Source: Nitrospirota bacterium (GTDB taxonomy: Bacteria > Nitrospirota > Nitrospiria > Nitrospirales > UBA8639). Taken from it: a stretch of DNA of 15,329 nucleotides. This document shows, piece after piece, positions 1 through 8,280 of the stretch. The stretch lies in contig JAOUGQ010000050.1 in the NCBI GenBank assembly GCA_029865515.1, positions 1 through 15,329 of the forward strand, in the 5' to 3' direction. Both the position numbers and the translations under genes were made by a program. The notes beneath the pieces were generated by a model. That model did no database searches. It had not been told where the DNA came from and was given only the letters and a program-made list of their open reading frames with translations. Each line of letters begins with the position of its first letter. The stretch's first letter is position 1.

Positions 1-683
1 TGTTCAAGAAACGTTTCAAAAAATGTTTCCAGATTCTGACTCCGCCAAGCATCCGTATACCGATACACTGTCCACACATGGCCTAAATCCAGCACCAATC
101 CACAGGGCGCCATGGCCGTGATTCTCCTAAAAAAATCTGCATAAGAAATATCACCCATGGCAAAATAGCTGAGAGGTGGGCCTTCCAGGAGCAGCAAGGG
201 CGATTCCGCCTGTTTCCCCCAATCACATTGATCAAGCCTCTGTTGAGCCTTCCACGCTTGATAGGCGGTGACTTCAGCGGATGCTCCGGTAAATAAGGGA
301 GGCAGATACGTCCCAAAGACAAAACCCGCTATTTCTTTGGACGCACATTCTTGGTTCACCCAATGAGCGTGTAATATTCGGAGATTGCGGGCAACAGCCT
401 GTAGTCGCTCTTGAGCAGCATACGCGGTTTCCCAGTCAGGCTGAGTGAACCACAACCCTTCTGCATGATAGGCCAGAGGAATGCCTGAAAGCCGCGCTCG
501 AACGACCTCCAAGGCCTCGGAAGCCGCATGGAATATTTCGAGATACGCCATCGAGATTTGTCGATTTCGAAGTTCCTGGCATAATTCAACGATATCCGGG
601 GAATACACATCTACCGACAAGCCAAGGCCCAAAAATGGAATCCTGCCTGCGCGCCGAAGAAACTCTTGATACATGCCTGACAT
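1..683 (-). CDS. DUF692-like (MNIO-type) TIM-barrel protein, C-terminus cut by window edge
   Basis: Reading the minus strand from ATG at 683 gives an open frame of 227 codons that runs off the left edge, so the C-terminus is missing. It starts MSGMYQEFLRRAGRIPFLGL. The layout follows DUF692 proteins: an opening GLGLSVDVYSP strand, then LEIFHAA, then PLAYHAEGLWF with His73, then LLLLEGPPLSYF with Glu167, then GLVLDLGHVWTVYRY with Asp199 and His202. In that family such His, Glu and Asp residues bind two or three iron ions, and characterised members (for example MbnB) oxidise cysteines in peptides. The match is by eye; a xylose-isomerase or endonuclease-IV-like TIM barrel is the main alternative. 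A second ATG at 674 is possible, and neither has a strong ribosome binding site. The gene lies 112 bases downstream of gltD on the same strand and may be co-transcribed, but no functional link is evident. No precursor-peptide gene or DUF2063 partner is visible nearby. Confidence 0.65.
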   Translation of the reverse strand, partial: MSGMYQEFLRRAGRIPFLGLGLSVDVYSPDIVELCQELRNRQISMAYLEIFHAASEALEVVRARLSGIPLAYHAEGLWFTQPDWETAYAAQERLQAVARNLRILHAHWVNQECASKEIAGFVFGTYLPPLFTGASAEVTAYQAWKAQQRLDQCDWGKQAESPLLLLEGPPLSYFAMGDISYADFFRRITAMAPCGLVLDLGHVWTVYRYTDAWRSQNLETFFETFLE

Positions 684-795
684 ACGTGCTGGTCTTTTAC
701 AGAAATCTCACACGCGAAGGGGCAGCTCAAATTTTAGAAAAAATTGCGGAAAGATGGAGGAAGGAGGCGGAAAAGCCCATCGGAAGGGAAAGAAG

Positions 796-2226
796 TCAGG
801 GTTCCCGGAAGGATTTTCCGGCTTGCAGATAGTGGTGGACGCCAGCCGCAGCTTTTCTGCCTTCTGCGATCGCCCAGACAATCAGGGAAGCACCTCGCTT
901 GGTGTCTCCAGTTGCGAACACCCCATTCACATTAGTCATGAAGTGTTCGTCAACCGCCACATTACCCCGGGGATCATATTGGAGCCCCAGAGAATCCAAC
1001 AGGCCGCTTTTCACAGGCCCCACAAACCCCATTGCTAAAAACACCAGGTCAACATCCAGATCTACCTCGGACCCAGGCACAGAAATCACCTTATTTTGTT
1101 CAAATTTCACCCGGGTCGCATGCAATTTGGTGACTTGGCCATTCTGACCAGAAAATTTAGTGGTTGAGATACTCCATTCACGATCACACCCTTCCTCATG
1201 GGCATGAGACGTCCGTAATTGCATCGGCCATAAGGGCCATGGAGTAGACTCAGCCCTCGTCGGTGGCGGTTCAGGTAACAACTCAAACTGATGCGCTTCC
1301 ACACACCCTTGACGATGAGCCGTGCCTAAACAATCTGAACCGGTGTCTCCGCCACCGATAATCACCACCCGTTTGCCTTTCGCCGATATTTGCTCTCCCG
1401 GAACGGTATCCCCGGCCACTCGCTTATTCTGTTGCGTGAGATAGTCCATGGCGAGATGAATGCCTTTGAGATCTCTCCCTGGTACAGGCAATTCCCGAGG
1501 TTGTTCAGCCCCTATCGCTAGCAGCACCGCATCATAGTCACGACGTAATTCATCAAGGGTCATATCAACTCCGACACACACGCTAGGCTCGAATAGCACC
1601 CCCTCTTTTCGCATCTGCTCCAAACGCCGGTCCAACACCCACTTCTCCATTTTAAAATCGGGAATGCCATAGCGAAGCAATCCACCAATCCGATCAGCTT
1701 TTTCCAATACCGTTACTTCATGACCAGTTCGGACTAATTGTTGAGCCGCCGCCAACCCTGCTGGACCAGAGCCCACAATCGCGATACGTTTCCCGGTTGA
1801 GACCACCGGCAACACAGGCTCGACCCAACCTTCTTCGAACCCTTTATCGATGATATTCCACTCGATCACGCGGATAGAAACCGGATCGCTATTGATGCCC
1901 AACACACACGCCGACTCACAAGGAGCCGGGCACAACCGCCCGGTGAACTCAGGAAAGTTATTGGTTGCATGGAGAGCCTTGAGAGCATCTTTCCATCGGC
2001 CTCGATGCACCAGATCATTCCATTCTGGGATCAGATTGACCACAGGACAGCCAGTGGGACTTTGGCAAAATGGCACACCACAGTCCATGCAGCGGGCCCC
2101 TTGAACTTTCAACTTTTCGTCGGGAAACGGTTCGTACAACTCCCTCCAATCCCGGACCCGAAGCTCAACAGGCCGCCGTTGCGGTCCTTCCCGTTTATAT
2201 TTCAAAAAACCACGAGGATCACCCAC
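796..2226 (-). CDS. gltD: Glutamate synthase (NADPH) small subunit
   Basis: The 476-residue beta subunit takes electrons from NADPH through FAD and iron-sulfur clusters and passes them to GltB, which makes glutamate from glutamine and 2-oxoglutarate in the cytoplasm. The N-terminal cysteine-rich domain has Cys46, 49, 54 and 60, then Cys99, 103 and 107, the usual ligands for the [4Fe-4S] clusters. The FAD-binding loop is VGSGPAGLAA (151-160), the NADPH-binding loop is GGGDTGSD (291-298), and the C-terminal FAD motif is ATGDTKRGASL. Length is normal for the family. The start is GTG at 2226, inside the end of gltB (8-base overlap), preceded by GGAGG nine bases upstream. This overlap argues for translational coupling and equal production of both subunits. 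Related FAD/NADPH modules occur in dihydropyrimidine dehydrogenase, but the adjacent gltB settles the call. Confidence 0.97.
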   Translation of the reverse strand: MGDPRGFLKYKREGPQRRPVELRVRDWRELYEPFPDEKLKVQGARCMDCGVPFCQSPTGCPVVNLIPEWNDLVHRGRWKDALKALHATNNFPEFTGRLCPAPCESACVLGINSDPVSIRVIEWNIIDKGFEEGWVEPVLPVVSTGKRIAIVGSGPAGLAAAQQLVRTGHEVTVLEKADRIGGLLRYGIPDFKMEKWVLDRRLEQMRKEGVLFEPSVCVGVDMTLDELRRDYDAVLLAIGAEQPRELPVPGRDLKGIHLAMDYLTQQNKRVAGDTVPGEQISAKGKRVVIIGGGDTGSDCLGTAHRQGCVEAHQFELLPEPPPTRAESTPWPLWPMQLRTSHAHEEGCDREWSISTTKFSGQNGQVTKLHATRVKFEQNKVISVPGSEVDLDVDLVFLAMGFVGPVKSGLLDSLGLQYDPRGNVAVDEHFMTNVNGVFATGDTKRGASLIVWAIAEGRKAAAGVHHYLQAGKSFREP

Positions 2227-5200
2227 GGCTCACCGCCTCCCGTCCCCGCTTAGCATGCTCTTTTGCCAAGGCGGTTTTCCGTTCCTGTAGCACTCGTTTG
2301 TAATCACTCGGCATGACTTTGACAAATTTCGGCAACATCGTATCCCAGGATTCGAGAACCCGGCTTGCATTGGCACTTCGGGTATATCGAAAATGAGCCT
2401 CAACCATTAAACGGAGAGTCTGTTTATCTTCAGGTGACGCGACAGGCTCTAATTCCACCATCCCCATATTGCAGCGCGCTGGGAATTGTCCATCCTCGTC
2501 CAAGACAAAGGCTTCGCCTCCGGACATGCCGGCCGCAAAATTACGTCCTGTTTTTCCCAGAACCACCACCACACCTCCGGTCATATATTCGCACCCATGA
2601 TCGCCGGTTCCATCGATAACTGCGCGGGCACCGCTATTCCGAACAGCAAATCGTTCACCGGCAATACCGTAAAAATACCCTTCTCCTCCGGTCGCCCCAT
2701 ACAAAGACGTGTTCCCGATAAGAATGGTGTCTTCCGGTAAATAAGTCACACCCTTTGGCGGCACCACAATAATTGTTCCTCCCGAAAGACCCTTACCCAA
2801 ATAATCATTCGACTCGCCTTCCAGGATTAACGTAATACCCTTTGACAAAAATGCTCCAAAGGATTGTCCGGCCGAGCCGGTAAATTTTATCTTAATCGTA
2901 TCGGGAGGAAGCCCCTCCGTCCCGTACTTGCGTGCAATGTGGCTGGACAGGACAGTACCCGTGGTCCGGTTCACATTTCGTATCGGCAGATCCAACGAAA
3001 CAGGTTCTCCCCGTTCAATGGCAGGTTGACACAATTCCACTAATTGATTATCCAAAATTCCCTTCAGTCCGTGATCCTGTTCTTGCACGCAAGAGGTGGC
3101 CACTTCAGGACCGACCTCAGGCTTCACCAATAAGGGAGACAAATCCAGTCCTTTGGCTTTCCAATGATCAACAGCTTTTTGCACTTTCAGCTTGTCTACA
3201 CGGCCAATCATCTCGCGCATAGTCCTGAACCCGAGCCTGGCCATCAGAGAGCGAACCTCTTCCGCCACAAACATAAAGAAATTCACAACATGTTCCGGTT
3301 TTCCCGTAAACTGCTTGCGTAGCTCCCCGTCTTGCGTGGCCACTCCCACCGGACAGGTGTTGAGGTGGCATTTCCTCATCATGATGCACCCCTCGACAAT
3401 CAAGGGCGCTGTTGAAAAACCAAATTCTTCCGCCCCCAACAAGGTCGCGATAACTACATCACGGCCAGTTTTCAACTGCCCATCGGTTTCCACTCGAATA
3501 CGTCCACGAAGGTCATTAAGCACCAATGTCTGATGCGTTTCGGCCAAACCCAATTCCCAGGGTATGCCCGCGTACTTAATGGAGGATAAGGGAGACGCTC
3601 CCGTCCCCCCTGAATCGCCGCTAATGAGAACTTTATCGGCATGGGCCTTTGATACCCCTGCCGCCACAGTACCGACCCCGACTTCGGACACGAGCTTCAC
3701 GGAAACCGCCGCTTCGGGATTCGAATTCTTGAGATCGAAAATTAATTGAGCCAAATCTTCAATCGAATAAATATCATGGTGAGGGGGAGGAGAGATCAGT
3801 TGAACCCCTGGCGTGGAATATCGCAGTTTGGCAATAATTTCATCCACCTTGTGTCCCGGCAACTGACCCCCTTCGCCCGGTTTGGCCCCTTGAGCCATTT
3901 TAATCTGCAATTCCCTGGCATTCACCAGATAATGCGCCGTCACCCCAAAGCGGCCGGACGCCACCTGCTTGATATAGGAATTTTTTGAATCCCCGTTTGG
4001 CAAAGGCTTAAATCGTTCTGGATCCTCGCCACCCTCGCCGGTATTGCTTTTGGCACCCAGGCGATTCATCGCGATGGCCAATGTCTCATGCGCTTCTTTA
4101 CTGATCGCCCCAAACGACATGGCACCCGTCGTAAAGCGTTTCACAATTTCGCTGGCGGGCTCCACTTCTTCAAGGGGGATCGATTCGGCGGCCCACTTAA
4201 ACTCAAATAATCCGCGAAGCGTAGAACGCCGCTGGTCCTCCGTATTCACCAAAGCCGCAAAATCCGCATAAGCTTTGGCATCATTCGCACGGGTGGCATG
4301 CTGAAGCTTGTAAATGGTTTCGGGATTCCAATTATGATGCTCTCCCTGAATCCGGTAGTGAATTTCCCCGCCAAAATCTAGTTGCCGCACGGGTACCGGA
4401 CGGTAGGCAAGCGCATGCCGGCGCAACGTCTCTTCTCCCACGTCGCTGAGACCGATTCCCTCGATCCGTGAAGCCGTTCCGGTGAAGAACCGATCAATCA
4501 ACTTGGTATTGAGGCCAATAACTTCAAAAATTTGCGCTCCACAATAGGACTGGACCGTGGAGATGCCCATTTTAGAGAAAATTTTCAGCAACCCTTTGTT
4601 CACCGCTTTGATAAACTTCGATTCCGCCGTCGCTGCATCGACACTTTCAGGGAAAAATCCCTCCCGTTCCATATCCACGAGTGACTCAAACACCAAATAA
4701 GGATTGATGGCCCCCGCCCCATATCCAATGAGACACGCAAAATGATGCACATCACGCGGTTCCCCTGTTTCCAGAATCAATCCGACCTCCGTACGGGTTT
4801 CTTCCCGAACCAAGTGATGATGGACCGCCGATACCCCTAACAAACTGGGGATTGGCGCCCATTCGGCATTAATTCCCCGATCGCTCAGAATCAAGAATTT
4901 CTCACCCTCTTTAATGGCTTTCGACGCTTGCTGACACAGCTGATCAAGAGCCGCAGCTAAGCCATCCGGCCCTTCCGCTACTTTAAAGAGTAAGGAAAGG
5001 GTTTTACTTTTAAAGTGAGGATCTCCAATCATCCGAATTTTTTGCAGATCCACATTACTGAGAATCGGCTGCTGTAATTTAATCCGTCGGCAGGCCTCTG
5101 GAATCTCCGCAATAACATTCGGCTTGGGACCAATATTCGTGACCAGAGACATCACCAGATGTTCTCGGATCGGATCAATTGGGGGATTCGTGACTTGAGC

Positions 5201-6799
5201 GAATAATTGCTTAAAGTATTTGAAGAGGAGTTGCGGCCGTTCGGACAAAACCGCCAAGGGCGTATCGGTTCCCATCGAGGAAATGGGCTCTTCGCCATTC
5301 ACCGCCATGGGAAACAAGACCATTTTTAATTCTTCCACAGTATACCCGAACGCTTGTTGGCGTTGACGCAGTGTCGGATGGTCGGGTTGAGGCACATTGA
5401 GTGGCTCGGGCAATTCATCCAGGGATACTCGATATTGCGTTAACCATTGTCGATAGGGTTTGCGTTTGGTGATCTCTGCTTTAATTTCTTCATCGTCAAG
5501 AATCCGTCCTTGAATAGTATCCACAACAAACATCCGACCCGGTTGCAGTCGACCTTTCATTCGAATGGTGGAAGGATCAGCGGGGAGCACTCCGGCTTCT
5601 GAAGCCAACACGACCACATCATCCTTCGTAATTTGGTATCGACATGGCCGAAGACCATTTCGATCCAAGGTCGCACCGACCAATTTCCCATCGGTAAAAC
5701 ACACTGCCGCCGGTCCGTCCCACGGCTCCATGACCGCCGCGTGATATTCATAAAACCCTCGCCGGTCAAAATCCATTTGTGGATTACCCACCCACGGTTC
5801 GGGAATCAGCATCATCATGGCATGAGGTAATGACCGGCCAGCCATGACCAAAAATTCAATGGCATTATCCAGACAGGCCGAATCGCTTTGGGTGGAATCA
5901 TCAATTATGGGAAACAGTTTTTTGAGGTCATCCCCAAACAGGTCCGAAGCAAGCCTCCCCTGCCGAGCCCGCATCCAATTGACATTCCCCTTCAGCGTAT
6001 TAATTTCCCCGTTATGAACCGTATATCGATAGGGATGCGCCAGGGACCAGGTAGGAAAGGTGTTCGTGCTAAAGCGAGAATGCACCACAGCCAAAGCCGA
6101 CGTAAATGTGGGATCCGCTAGATCGGGATAAAACAAGGAAACTTGTTCTGGCAACAGCATCCCCTTATACACAATCGTGTTGCAGGACAGACTGGATATG
6201 TAAACCCATTCTTGCCCGGGTAGAGCCGATTCTCGAACTGCCCGGGTTATTCGCTTACGAATGACGTACAGTTTGCGTTCAAACTGCGTGGGATTCAATA
6301 ACGCCCGTGCGACAAAGAATTGCCGAATGACGGGCATCGTTTTCCGAGCCTGAGCCCCGATTTGATTTTCCTTGGCCGGCACATCCCGCCACCCCAAAAA
6401 CTCCTGTCCCTCTTCCCGTATGATGGCTTCAAAGAGAGCTTCGCACTGTTTGCGTGCCTTTGGGGCCTGCGGGAGAAATACCATTCCAACGCCATAGGCT
6501 CCGGCCGTGGGCAGATCAATGCCGGTTTCAACAGCGGACCGTTGGAAAAAATTATGAGGAATTTGCGAGAGAATCCCTGCTCCATCTCCCGTACATGGAT
6601 CACACCCTTGTGCCCCACGGTGAGTCAGATTCTCGAGTACCTGAAGCCCCTTTTCAACAATATCATGGGATTTTTGCCCTTTGATATGAGCGACAAACCC
6701 GATCCCGCAGCCATCATGCTCATTCCCGTGATGGTAGAGGCCTTGAGCTGAAGGCAATCCCGGGAGACTTAACTCTGGTCGATTATCCACCTGTTTCAC
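2219..6799 (-). CDS. gltB: Glutamate synthase (NADPH) large subunit
   Basis: The 1526-residue alpha subunit of NADPH-GOGAT hydrolyses glutamine, channels the ammonia and adds it to 2-oxoglutarate; with glutamine synthetase this is the main ammonium assimilation route. A short propeptide precedes Cys31 in EHDGCGIGF, the nucleophile of the class II glutaminase domain (about 31-430). A central domain follows, then the FMN-binding synthase barrel (about 830-1200) with GDSGGTGASP at 1061-1070. Cys1138, Cys1144 and Cys1149 have the 6/5 spacing of the [3Fe-4S] cluster ligands. The C-terminal beta-helix (about 1280-1490) has many Gly-rich repeats. The frame is intact and full length. The start is GTG at 6799; AAGGTGA ends three bases before it and fits the anti-Shine-Dalgarno sequence in the correct register. 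gltD follows with an 8-base overlap. Confidence 0.98.
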   Translation of the reverse strand: MKQVDNRPELSLPGLPSAQGLYHHGNEHDGCGIGFVAHIKGQKSHDIVEKGLQVLENLTHRGAQGCDPCTGDGAGILSQIPHNFFQRSAVETGIDLPTAGAYGVGMVFLPQAPKARKQCEALFEAIIREEGQEFLGWRDVPAKENQIGAQARKTMPVIRQFFVARALLNPTQFERKLYVIRKRITRAVRESALPGQEWVYISSLSCNTIVYKGMLLPEQVSLFYPDLADPTFTSALAVVHSRFSTNTFPTWSLAHPYRYTVHNGEINTLKGNVNWMRARQGRLASDLFGDDLKKLFPIIDDSTQSDSACLDNAIEFLVMAGRSLPHAMMMLIPEPWVGNPQMDFDRRGFYEYHAAVMEPWDGPAAVCFTDGKLVGATLDRNGLRPCRYQITKDDVVVLASEAGVLPADPSTIRMKGRLQPGRMFVVDTIQGRILDDEEIKAEITKRKPYRQWLTQYRVSLDELPEPLNVPQPDHPTLRQRQQAFGYTVEELKMVLFPMAVNGEEPISSMGTDTPLAVLSERPQLLFKYFKQLFAQVTNPPIDPIREHLVMSLVTNIGPKPNVIAEIPEACRRIKLQQPILSNVDLQKIRMIGDPHFKSKTLSLLFKVAEGPDGLAAALDQLCQQASKAIKEGEKFLILSDRGINAEWAPIPSLLGVSAVHHHLVREETRTEVGLILETGEPRDVHHFACLIGYGAGAINPYLVFESLVDMEREGFFPESVDAATAESKFIKAVNKGLLKIFSKMGISTVQSYCGAQIFEVIGLNTKLIDRFFTGTASRIEGIGLSDVGEETLRRHALAYRPVPVRQLDFGGEIHYRIQGEHHNWNPETIYKLQHATRANDAKAYADFAALVNTEDQRRSTLRGLFEFKWAAESIPLEEVEPASEIVKRFTTGAMSFGAISKEAHETLAIAMNRLGAKSNTGEGGEDPERFKPLPNGDSKNSYIKQVASGRFGVTAHYLVNARELQIKMAQGAKPGEGGQLPGHKVDEIIAKLRYSTPGVQLISPPPHHDIYSIEDLAQLIFDLKNSNPEAAVSVKLVSEVGVGTVAAGVSKAHADKVLISGDSGGTGASPLSSIKYAGIPWELGLAETHQTLVLNDLRGRIRVETDGQLKTGRDVVIATLLGAEEFGFSTAPLIVEGCIMMRKCHLNTCPVGVATQDGELRKQFTGKPEHVVNFFMFVAEEVRSLMARLGFRTMREMIGRVDKLKVQKAVDHWKAKGLDLSPLLVKPEVGPEVATSCVQEQDHGLKGILDNQLVELCQPAIERGEPVSLDLPIRNVNRTTGTVLSSHIARKYGTEGLPPDTIKIKFTGSAGQSFGAFLSKGITLILEGESNDYLGKGLSGGTIIVVPPKGVTYLPEDTILIGNTSLYGATGGEGYFYGIAGERFAVRNSGARAVIDGTGDHGCEYMTGGVVVVLGKTGRNFAAGMSGGEAFVLDEDGQFPARCNMGMVELEPVASPEDKQTLRLMVEAHFRYTRSANASRVLESWDTMLPKFVKVMPSDYKRVLQERKTALAKEHAKRGREAVSRG
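2236..2240 (-). promoter_or_regulatory. Ribosome binding site of gltD, inside gltB
   Basis: GGAGG on the minus strand lies nine bases before the GTG at 2226 and sits within the last codons of gltB. It supports GTG as the gltD start and is consistent with translational coupling of the two subunits. Confidence 0.75.
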
Positions 6800-6809
6800 T
6801 GTTCACCTT

Positions 6810-6824
6810 AAACTTAAAAAGTTT
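6810..6824. repeat. Palindrome AAACTT-AAA-AAGTTT in the gltB leader
   Basis: A perfect inverted repeat with six-base arms and a three-base centre lies 11 bases upstream of the gltB GTG and adjoins its ribosome binding site. It could be a binding site for a dimeric regulator or a small AT-rich hairpin near the ribosome site. A TATATA box on the minus strand about 40 bases further upstream could be the gltB -10 element, but no matching -35 box was found. The palindrome itself is certain; a function is inference. Confidence 0.3.
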
Positions 6825-6986
6825 GCTGGTCATCGTTAAAAGAGACACGCCACCCCTTATATAGACTCAATGGGCCATTTTTGCCGTTGTGTGGTCCCGG
6901 AGAGTAATGGAAGAAAGGGGAAGAACGAATCAAAATTGTAAACAACAACATTAATGGATGGTCAAAAAATCTGTCAAGGTAAACGG

Positions 6987-7000
6987 TTTCCTCCAGGAAA
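6987..7000. repeat. Palindrome TTTCCT-CC-AGGAAA in the gltB/prenyl synthase intergenic region
   Basis: A perfect inverted repeat with six-base arms separated by two bases lies in the divergent intergenic region, immediately before the terminator-like hairpin at 7002-7039. It may be an operator for either flanking gene. No known regulator consensus was recognised. Confidence 0.25.
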
Positions 7001-7001
7001 T

Positions 7002-7039
7002 ATCTCCCTCAACATTCCCTGTTTTGGAGGGGGATTTTT
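7002..7039 (+). terminator. Terminator-like hairpin upstream of the polyprenyl synthase promoter
   Basis: ATCTCCCTC (7002-7010) pairs with GAGGGGGAT (7027-7035) in a nine-base-pair stem with one G-U pair and a 16-base loop. A run of five T (7035-7039) begins at the last base of the 3' arm. The arrangement is right for intrinsic termination of plus-strand transcripts. The neighbouring upstream gene, gltB, runs away on the minus strand, so this would stop an antisense transcript, a short non-coding RNA, or a longer leader of the downstream gene (attenuator). The long loop lowers confidence. Confidence 0.4.
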
Positions 7040-7065
7040 GATCGGCTTCCAGGCGTTGGTTCAGC

Positions 7066-7094
7066 TTGACAATCCACAGGCGACCCCCTAGTAT
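7066..7094 (+). promoter_or_regulatory. Sigma70-type promoter for the polyprenyl diphosphate synthase
   Basis: A perfect -35 box TTGACA (7066-7071) is followed by a 17-base spacer and the -10 box TAGTAT (7089-7094, four of six consensus bases). Transcription should begin at about 7101-7102, and the ATG of the downstream gene is at 7102. The promoter therefore predicts a leaderless messenger. It also makes the alternative TTG start at 7066, which lies within the -35 box, unlikely. Confidence 0.7.
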
Positions 7095-7101
7095 CGCCGC
7101 C

Positions 7102-8106
7102 ATGCCAAATGAACCAGCTGTCAAAAACCTGGATTCAATGGAAGATGTGTGGGATGCCTTCCAGTCTGACCTTAATGAGGTCGAAGTTCAGATTCACAAA
7201 CATCTGCATTCCCACGCCCCCCTCATTAATACCGTCGCCGGACATATTCTGAATAGCGGAGGCAAACGCATTCGGCCGCTCCTCCTCATCCTTGGCGCCA
7301 GGATGTATGGGTATATTGAAAAAGACTTTCTTCTACTTGGCAGTCTCATTGAATTTATTCACACAGCCACCCTCCTCCATGACGACGTTCTGGATGAAGC
7401 CGATATCCGGCGCGGACAAAAAACTGCCAGACGGATCTGGGGGAATCAAGCCAGCATTCTGGTCGGAGATTACCTCTATTCACAAGCCATGGCGCTCATC
7501 GCCACCTTCCATAACCATGGGATCAACGAAGTCTTAGCCGATGCATGTCGCAAAATGGCTGAGGGAGAAGTACTTCAACTGTGCGCCAACAGCCAGCCCG
7601 ACCTGACCGAAGCGGCCTATCTCAAGATTGTCGAGTATAAAACCGCAACTCTGGTGGCCGCATCCTGTAAAGTCGGCGGAATTATTGCCGGAGCTTCGCT
7701 GGAAGAACAAGCCGCGCTATATCGTTTTGGCCTTCACCTTGGAATGGCGTTTCAACTTGCTGATGATCGCTTGGATTATGCCGCAGACCGGAGCCGGCTG
7801 GGGAAATCTTTGGGACAGGACATCCGCCAAGGCATGATTACTCTTCCCCTGCTCCATCTACTGCAAACATGCTCCACATTAGAACGCACCTGGCTCACAG
7901 AAAAAATTCTCTCCCATTCAGTGGACGATCATGATTTGCAAGCCATCCTCGTCCTCATGAAAAAACTCGGTTCTTTAGCCTACGCCACTGTCCGTGCAAG
8001 AGAATATGTCGAGGCGGCCGCGTTGGAATTGGAAGGATTCCCCGATAGCACAGCTAAACGTTCGTTAGCTATCGTGTCGTGTTATATGGTCAACCGGGAT
8101 CAATAA
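7102..8106 (+). CDS. Trans-polyprenyl diphosphate synthase (IspB/IspA family)
   Basis: The 334-residue enzyme adds isopentenyl diphosphate units to an allylic diphosphate, giving a long all-trans chain for quinone side chains (octaprenyl type) or a shorter prenyl diphosphate; chain length cannot be read safely. GGKRIRPLL begins at residue 53. The first Asp-rich motif is DDVLD (94-98) in LLHDDVLDEADIRRG, and the second is DDRLD (221-225) in FQLADDRLDYA; both bind the Mg-diphosphate groups. GQDIRQGMITLPLL matches the conserved region after the second motif, with Met where Lys is common. I chose ATG 7102 (MPNEPAVKNLDSM) over an upstream TTG at 7066, because that TTG is part of the promoter -35 box and the stretch between has no homologous character. 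There is no Shine-Dalgarno sequence before 7102, as expected for a leaderless messenger. The gene stands alone, divergent from gltB and convergent with the lipid block. Confidence 0.93.
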   Translation: MPNEPAVKNLDSMEDVWDAFQSDLNEVEVQIHKHLHSHAPLINTVAGHILNSGGKRIRPLLLILGARMYGYIEKDFLLLGSLIEFIHTATLLHDDVLDEADIRRGQKTARRIWGNQASILVGDYLYSQAMALIATFHNHGINEVLADACRKMAEGEVLQLCANSQPDLTEAAYLKIVEYKTATLVAASCKVGGIIAGASLEEQAALYRFGLHLGMAFQLADDRLDYAADRSRLGKSLGQDIRQGMITLPLLHLLQTCSTLERTWLTEKILSHSVDDHDLQAILVLMKKLGSLAYATVRAREYVEAAALELEGFPDSTAKRSLAIVSCYMVNRDQ

Positions 8107-8155
8107 AACCATCAAAATCATTGTTCTTCGTATCGTTCCCTCCCTCTCATCCTCA

Positions 8156-8175
8156 AAGCCTTTCCGGTAGGGCTT
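8156..8175. terminator. Weak hairpin between convergent genes
   Basis: AAGCC (8156-8160) and GGCTT (8171-8175) form a five-base-pair stem with a ten-base loop in the 174-base gap between the convergent prenyl synthase and Tam41-like genes. There is no good T run on either side. It is the only hairpin seen here and could at best be a weak bidirectional stop. Confidence 0.2.
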
Positions 8176-8280
8176 AAGACTATTTCCAGTTCTTGTCACA
8201 CTTTTTCTGAATACACCTTACCAACACTTGCACGGATTCCTTGGAACTGAAACCCTTTTCTCTGTCTCCATGAATAATCC

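Noticed and set aside
805..821. Inverted repeat CCGGAA/TTCCGG near the gltD end as a terminator
   Set aside because: It lies within the coding region and is not followed by a T run on the minus strand.
673..1038. Plus-strand frame of 121 codons over the gltD end and the DUF692-like start
   Set aside because: It spans the antisense of the gltD C-terminus, with no family resemblance.
3192..3533. Plus-strand frame of 113 codons inside gltB, and similar frames at 6320-6751 and 6295-6618
   Set aside because: They lie fully within gltB, whose frame is continuous with all catalytic and cluster-binding residues; these are shadows.
6870..6892. Possible sigma54 promoter (GG...GC pair) upstream of the prenyl synthase
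   Set aside because: The spacing between the GG and GC elements is nine rather than ten bases and the flanking bases fit poorly.
7066..7101. TTG start for the polyprenyl synthase, adding 12 residues
   Set aside because: The TTG is the first half of a perfect -35 box, so it would not be in the transcript; the added residues show no family resemblance and there is no ribosome site.
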